Below, piece after piece: positions 13,473 to 14,079 of a stretch of DNA of 14,079 bases. Numbering within the stretch: the first letter of the stretch is position 1; each line of letters begins with the position of its first letter. The notes under the pieces are model-generated. The model made no database searches and was not told the DNA's origin. It saw nothing but the letters and a program-made list of their open reading frames with translations. The position numbers and the translations under genes are program-made. The stretch comes from Candidatus Melainabacteria bacterium (lineage in GTDB: Bacteria; Cyanobacteriota; Vampirovibrionia; Vampirovibrionales; JAJTHC01), in contig JAPLIO010000022.1 in the NCBI GenBank assembly GCA_026389055.1, forward strand, positions 1-14,079. The letters run 5' to 3'.

Positions 13473-14079
13473 ATGATGATGATAACTGCCACTACACCAA
13501 ACCATGCTATGCAACCTTGGCAAACTGCTTCGCCACAATCACAAGTAAAATTGAGTACCTCTACTGCTGAAGCATTCGGCTTGTTTGGCAAAGAAGCTGA
13601 ATTTACCCAGCTACTTAAGCACGTTGAACAAGGGCAAAGCAAGCTATGCCTACTGTTGGGCGATGCTGGCATGGGGAAATCTACCCTGCTTAATGCGTTG
13701 CAACAAGCCGTTTCACAACAAAATAACCCCGCCTCCCTTCCTGCCAAATGCCAACTAATCATGCTGGATTTTTTAGCCTATGATGCCAGCCATCTAGCCG
13801 GTAACTCATTTTATACATTATTATTAAATGCCTTAACCCTTTGGCTTGAAAAACTAGAAGCACAGTGCATCAACTTGCTTAACAGTAAAACTCCTGAAGG
13901 CTTCACGTTGCAGTGGGATACTGAAAGCTTAGCAAGCCTCATAACCAAAGCAAACGAACAACCTTCGATTGCCCAACGCAGGGCCTTCTTGGAAGTGCAT
14001 ATTCAAACCACGCTTCGGGCTCAACAAAACTGGATAGATAAATTATTCACCCCCGTAAAGGAAACCATCCAAGTGCTGG
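13473..14079 (+). CDS. P-loop NTPase, 5' part only (runs off the window)
   Basis: An open frame of 202 codons continues past the right edge. It starts with three ATG codons (13473, 13476, 13479); the nearest in-frame stop upstream is TAG at 13419. Residues about 40-75 read AFGLFGKEAEFTQLL, then LLLGDAGMGKSTLLNAL, a clear Walker A (GDAGMGKST) preceded by the F-G-[RK]-E-x-E pattern seen in AAA-type and STAND/KAP-type ATPases. LIMLDFLAYDASHLAG, then a Leu-rich helix, could be the region after the P-loop as in KAP NTPases. Walker B and the effector domain lie outside the window. No strong RBS is visible. The gene is divergent from the peroxiredoxin-like gene. A STAND or KAP ATPase is likely; its role cannot be told. 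Confidence 0.8.
   Translation, partial: MMMITATTPNHAMQPWQTASPQSQVKLSTSTAEAFGLFGKEAEFTQLLKHVEQGQSKLCLLLGDAGMGKSTLLNALQQAVSQQNNPASLPAKCQLIMLDFLAYDASHLAGNSFYTLLLNALTLWLEKLEAQCINLLNSKTPEGFTLQWDTESLASLITKANEQPSIAQRRAFLEVHIQTTLRAQQNWIDKLFTPVKETIQVL

Noticed and set aside
13439..13762. An open frame on the minus strand of about 107 codons.
   Set aside because: It is the antisense of the NTPase gene, which shows a clear Walker A motif in the plus-strand frame.

Overview
This is a bacterial chromosomal window, moderately AT-leaning and densely coded, with 11 protein genes or gene parts plus a candidate small RNA. Nothing here fixes the taxonomy. The mix of a class II Fic protein, GlcE/GlcF, a TPR-GAF-HD-GYP regulator and a ROK kinase fits many lineages. 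A non-photosynthetic relative of cyanobacteria (Vampirovibrionia/Melainabacteria-like) is only a hunch. There are no rRNA or tRNA genes, no CRISPR array, no insertion sequence and no phage genes.

Layout. Bases 1-242 form a hairpin-rich leader. It precedes a 719-residue orphan membrane-anchored protein (243-2402, +), which ends tail-to-tail with a class IV PLP enzyme (2399-3352, -); their two stop codons overlap in one CTAG. A ROK-family sugar kinase (3431-4435, +) is divergent from the PLP enzyme. It faces a HicAB toxin-antitoxin pair (4439-5053, -) whose antitoxin gene carries an in-frame TAA that detaches the DNA-binding domain. Between hicA and the end of glcF (5054-5409) lie a perfect 12-bp inverted repeat, a strong sigma70-type promoter and, about 55 nt beyond the predicted transcription start, a textbook terminator. 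Together these suggest an independent sRNA of about 90 nt on the + strand.

The minus strand then carries glcE and glcF (translationally coupled, no glcD in the window), a class II Fic protein with a palindrome at its promoter, a 63-residue unknown protein, a 968-residue TPR-GAF-HD-GYP protein, and a membrane-anchored peroxiredoxin-like protein. A divergent P-loop NTPase gene (13473 onward, +) runs off the right edge.

How the genes may work together. glcE and glcF should form two of the three subunits of a membrane-associated glycolate (or related 2-hydroxyacid) dehydrogenase. The HD-GYP protein probably degrades cyclic di-GMP, and the 63-residue protein appears to be co-translated with it. 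hicA/hicB is a small stress or stabilisation module. The remaining genes share no obvious pathway. Points most worth a second look are the split HicB, the orphan sRNA beside it, the inverted repeat between them, the ROK kinase without its zinc cysteines, the poly-C tract in the 719-residue gene, and the unusual runs of tandem ATG start codons.
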